Origin: CAYWYR01 sp964462685
GTDB lineage: Bacteria > Bacteroidota > Ignavibacteria > Kapaibacteriales > UBA2268
Assembly (NCBI GenBank): GCA_964462685.1
Contig: CAYWYR010000008.1
Location: 1-64,000 of the forward strand
Direction of reading: 5' to 3'
DNA: 64,000 nt
Below the pieces are notes generated by a model. It was not told where the DNA came from. It searched no databases and saw only the letters and a list, made by a program, of their open reading frames with translations. The position numbers and the translations under genes are program-made. Below, piece by piece: positions 62,001 to 64,000 of the stretch (the first letter of the stretch is position 1; the number at the start of each line of letters is the position of its first letter).

Positions 62001-63985
62001 CCGATATCTTCATCAAGTGTAGGGTTCGTTCTCCAAGGAGGGAAGAACACTCTTACATAGTCGTAAGGCGGCAAACCGCTGTACGGTTCGTTGTGATAGT
62101 GAGTACTTGGCGGAGTGTTGTAATCCAGTTCCTCTATCACTAGATCACCGTCTTCGGTTCTAAGGTCGACAAAATCAATATCCTCGTTAGGTCTTCCATC
62201 ACAGAAGCCGTTTCTGTCATCCCATGATAGACATCTAGCGTTTATAGGTACTAGTGAGTTGTATCTTGTTTTACCGGTCGCTTTGTTTCTTACGCGGAAT
62301 CTCGCTTGGAAATCAAGATCTTGTCTTACGTAGTTTACGCCACGGAATCTACCTTGAATGTCGTTTGAAAGGTTTTGTATGATAGCTACAGGCTGGATGC
62401 CTCTCAGTCTATCACTATTAGCATATAGCTCATAGTTGTCTACATCTTCGGCGTCAATTACTTCAGTATAATCCGGAGGCCCCTGTGGATCTAGCGACTG
62501 TACGCGATATTCGATAGCCTCTACTCTCAAGGTATTTTGAAGTTGGCGGAAAATAACTGAACGTCCTTCTCCTCTAGGGTAAGCCTGCCCAAGGAATGGA
62601 TTTCGTTCAAAGTTCCAGTAGTATGTGTACTGTGGATACTCTTCAACCCAAGGTTGTGGATCAGCATCAGTCTGCGGCCCACCTGGCCTGTTATAATTAA
62701 CATGGCGTGCGAATCCGCTTACACCTGCCATAGTATTCCAACGGAACAAATCGCTAGCACTCCAAAATCTGTTTCCATCTATAAAACCACCGGCGAAACG
62801 ATCATATACTATAGTAATTGATGTGTCTCGGGTATCTAATATAACTTGGGCCGATCCTGATGGTGTTGGAATACTATTGTTAACTCTCTGGTTAAGACCT
62901 ACCGTAAATTGTAAAGGAGGTGTGGGATCCCAAAGACTTTGACCTGGTTTTGTTCTTAAAAGAAAGTTTTCTAAGTATATTGTCAAATACTGTTCAGTAG
63001 TATCTGTTTTGAAATAAGCTCTACCAAACGGATCGTTTACCTCGTTTTCTGGATCCCACTGAGATACCTGAAGATCACCCCAGAATGGTGCTATAAGAGC
63101 TGTTTTGAAATTTAGTTGGTTCGCAAAAACGTTATTGATTGTTTGGCCAGCTAAAGGGAAGTCCCTTATACCGCCTAAAACATTACTTCCACCCACACCA
63201 AGTTGATTACCCATAACTGAGTATCTATAACCAAAGTTATCAGGTGTTGGATCGCTCAATGAAGCCGCAGCGTCATTTTCAAATCTCGGCCCGCGGAAAG
63301 ATGAGAACCAATCCATTGACTGTGTATTATATGCGTTTCTATTGCCATCAATTTTTAGAGTGGCTATTCTCCTTCCGTCCTCATCGTATAAATATCTAGT
63401 ATTTGTAAGTGCAATTACACCGTTGGTAGATATATAGAAAGAATCGTAAGCTATACCATTGAACTCAAAAGGTCTTGAAAGATCGATTGGCATAGGCCCA
63501 GCGAATGCATCATCAGTTGAATCTGTTCCGATTCCAGGTATGCTTTCAAAGAAGTAGCCGTTGTTCTGTGTAGGTAATGCTGGATTCCTGAAAAAATACA
63601 TACCCTTAGGGTTGTTGTTCCAGCTTGTAGAGTCTAAGATTCTCGGGCCAGCTACGATGGGTGTCCATCTGTCCGGCTCGAAGGATTCAGGCAATTCAAA
63701 TTGTTCGATCTCCGGACGGTAGAACTCAGTGTCCTCGAGGTCAAGACCAGACGGGTCGGGGTCAACTGCGTTGTCGTTGAAGTAGTATCCAGTTGACACT
63801 GCTGGAGCGTCTTTAGGATTATCATAAATGTTGAAAGGTTGAGGATATTTAGATTCAACCGATACGTTGGTCTGCTGTCCAGGCAGATCGGATCGTACAT
63901 CTTTCTGATCCTCGCCTTTCTGTGCCAGTGCGCTGCTGAACGTAAGCCCAGTAACGAGAGCACATAAAAGTACAAGTCTTCTCAT
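59060..63985 (-). CDS. Giant secreted protein with FlgD-type C-terminal domain
   Basis: 1641 aa, complete (ATG 63985, with a GGGAG ribosome binding site upstream). Signal peptide about 1-21 (LVLLCALVTGLTFSSALA). The N-terminal 450 residues include NGYFFESIPGIGTDSTDDAF and FDSFYISTNGVIALTN-like segments, as in nidogen-like surface modules. The middle shares blocks with the 1169-aa paralogue (KRDSWDRGYSDQQLVGPEPR, RIRVIATNDQKN, VSIPQHLGNSQINVDMPAFN). The C-terminus has VELTTFGARATSRGIDLGWE, GHTYSYKLRQVDRDGSQTCY and a FlgD-Ig/T9SS-type end (SPNPFGQGSTMTTIGYTVPE to GTYIFRLTQNGQTQTGKVQFRN). Likely a surface or secreted structural protein. A terminator separates it from the paralogue downstream. 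Confidence 0.88.
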   Translation of the reverse strand: MRRLVLLCALVTGLTFSSALAQKGEDQKDVRSDLPGQQTNVSVESKYPQPFNIYDNPKDAPAVSTGYYFNDNAVDPDPSGLDLEDTEFYRPEIEQFELPESFEPDRWTPIVAGPRILDSTSWNNNPKGMYFFRNPALPTQNNGYFFESIPGIGTDSTDDAFAGPMPIDLSRPFEFNGIAYDSFYISTNGVIALTNTRYLYDEDGRRIATLKIDGNRNAYNTQSMDWFSSFRGPRFENDAAASLSDPTPDNFGYRYSVMGNQLGVGGSNVLGGIRDFPLAGQTINNVFANQLNFKTALIAPFWGDLQVSQWDPENEVNDPFGRAYFKTDTTEQYLTIYLENFLLRTKPGQSLWDPTPPLQFTVGLNQRVNNSIPTPSGSAQVILDTRDTSITIVYDRFAGGFIDGNRFWSASDLFRWNTMAGVSGFARHVNYNRPGGPQTDADPQPWVEEYPQYTYYWNFERNPFLGQAYPRGEGRSVIFRQLQNTLRVEAIEYRVQSLDPQGPPDYTEVIDAEDVDNYELYANSDRLRGIQPVAIIQNLSNDIQGRFRGVNYVRQDLDFQARFRVRNKATGKTRYNSLVPINARCLSWDDRNGFCDGRPNEDIDFVDLRTEDGDLVIEELDYNTPPSTHYHNEPYSGLPPYDYVRVFFPPWRTNPTLDEDIGRMAASITAEPVRNDGTDLKDQWPFDDVQSVNLFVLRNLTEFYYDGSEYHFVDNQRMPSVLQWVNLGADMVAGTVASDYPLPPRETVQAANNGIVNGEIIDDRLTSPTISMDRFDAGLDWTGPRKEGRPYGDIISSFPIDIRDKRGAVVSVSIQRTQKRDSWDRGYSDQQLVGPEPRAILNSDPLTPWTFRNAASAVPDSIVVEFARPSRDEVENIVNIRESEWRYLPRKGVPAGEDNAVERSTPALVVFGGGGYISPFWEQDRDSILPPVSDEDLGGLKPNIYDTGIDFGFNKYFVPIPDTFVDWPNRGGMTFRFRIRVIATNDQKNITWITDDNDQFYVDNISLLEEDEEATDLEVSKALIKWRFSEVPATQAVEIPIEMEISNNTSTNAPFYFAQAIIWPGTIADLPQGNQAIRDLTDGIDPVYCRAVSIPQHLGNSQINVDMPAFNARNAGYDRYTLMGIVSIPGGDRESRNDTTFTEFEINLGDTYGYDPENATNDVEEFGTGLGLGSRGYVTGGIGRAAFGYRRNFSPVPISTGDPDGSASGSFAMQFEVFNADTLRGYEAYFAEANQSPDDIEFRLYRDNNGTPGQQITAGRLQTVRGFDFERTPATNNYFFGEYVSYRTDQEVILPKGEYWIGIVQLGQTSIALGANGTRTAQRTMNVSLPVPIDGPLGVAGVQSNIHPEFRRDGNDLQQINRNFFAYEEIAGSGNWAPFSPVVGNNAFAHMDHTGSIASLNSPDGTATLTRGFWIPLLRPYFGLKAQGQPGDVIENCKEWIPVELTTFGARATSRGIDLGWETASEIDNHGFYIERRDVTQGVEDEWSQIGFVKGNGTTTSTSIYDYTDMDVVSGHTYSYKLRQVDRDGSQTCYESMVQTETFMGEGAFTLENASPNPFGQGSTMTTIGYTVPENGNVKLEIVDLFGNTVAVLVNDHMNAGGYSADWDATDMTGRQVSTGTYIFRLTQNGQTQTGKVQFRN

Positions 63986-64000
63986 GAAGTCTCCCTTGTA

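Noticed and set aside
1..64000. CRISPR arrays, prophage, transposase or integrase genes, tRNA or rRNA genes
   Set aside because: None recognised on either strand by eye; inserts described have no visible recombinase.

Overview
The window carries about 45 protein genes on both strands, with GC content in the low-to-mid forties by eye. I saw no tRNA, rRNA or CRISPR array. The best fit is a Bacteroidota/Chlorobiota-type bacterium (FCB group, possibly an Ignavibacteria- or Kapabacteria-like lineage). The reasons are several very large secreted proteins ending in type IX secretion (T9SS)-style C-terminal sorting domains, FlgD-like C-terminal modules, and promoter boxes of the TAnnTTTG kind. The exact phylum is an inference.

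Layout. 1-7.2 kb (minus strand): partial ftsY, recQ, an Arg/Ser/Gly-rich membrane protein, an unknown protein, a lone CheW-domain protein and an S41 protease. 7.3-17.7 kb (minus): two giant paralogous surface proteins (1821 and 1482 aa) whose 3' ends and terminators are identical over 205 bp. 17.9-25.8 kb (plus): DUF819 membrane protein, rmlA-like, cysS, DUF2520 protein, uppP, two cyclophilins and two small PnuC-like membrane proteins. 25.8-34.5 kb (mixed): RodZ-like protein, DUF2279 protein, DJ-1/PfpI protein, AraC regulator, trmB, DUF58-MoxR pair, VOC protein, lepA. 34.7-45.4 kb is the accessory part: secreted proteins, a probable phase-variable secreted gene, a lipoprotein whose 3' end is duplicated around an inserted gene, a detached sorting domain, a sugar nucleotidyltransferase, an unknown protein, a second cluster of secreted proteins, and interspersed repeats. 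45.6-55.3 kb: histidine kinase, HAD phosphatase, rho with a 600-nt leader, a THI5-like protein without signal peptide, a family 2 glycosyltransferase, purM, a broken nucleotidyltransferase module flanked by copies of the purM 3' end, class I aldolase and a HIT protein. 55.4-64 kb (minus): two more large secreted paralogues (1169 and 1641 aa).

How it works together. Most single genes are housekeeping (protein targeting, translation, tRNA modification, purine and cell-wall synthesis, transcription termination). The distinctive part is the cell-surface repertoire. At least seven genes encode secreted proteins with recognisable C-terminal sorting or FlgD-like modules, and one such module is stranded as a remnant. 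No T9SS machinery gene lies in the window.

The most notable signals are: (1) a C7 tract between a well-placed ribosome binding site/ATG and an out-of-frame signal peptide at 37980-38016, the layout of a phase-variable switch; (2) two small accessory inserts (lipoprotein 3' end, purM 3' end), each bounded by a partial copy of the upstream gene's 3' end; (3) an identical 'sorting tail plus terminator' block shared by two otherwise diverged giant genes; (4) G8 and G7 tracts inside a 1169-aa surface protein gene. No complete new multi-gene defence or metabolic system was recognised.
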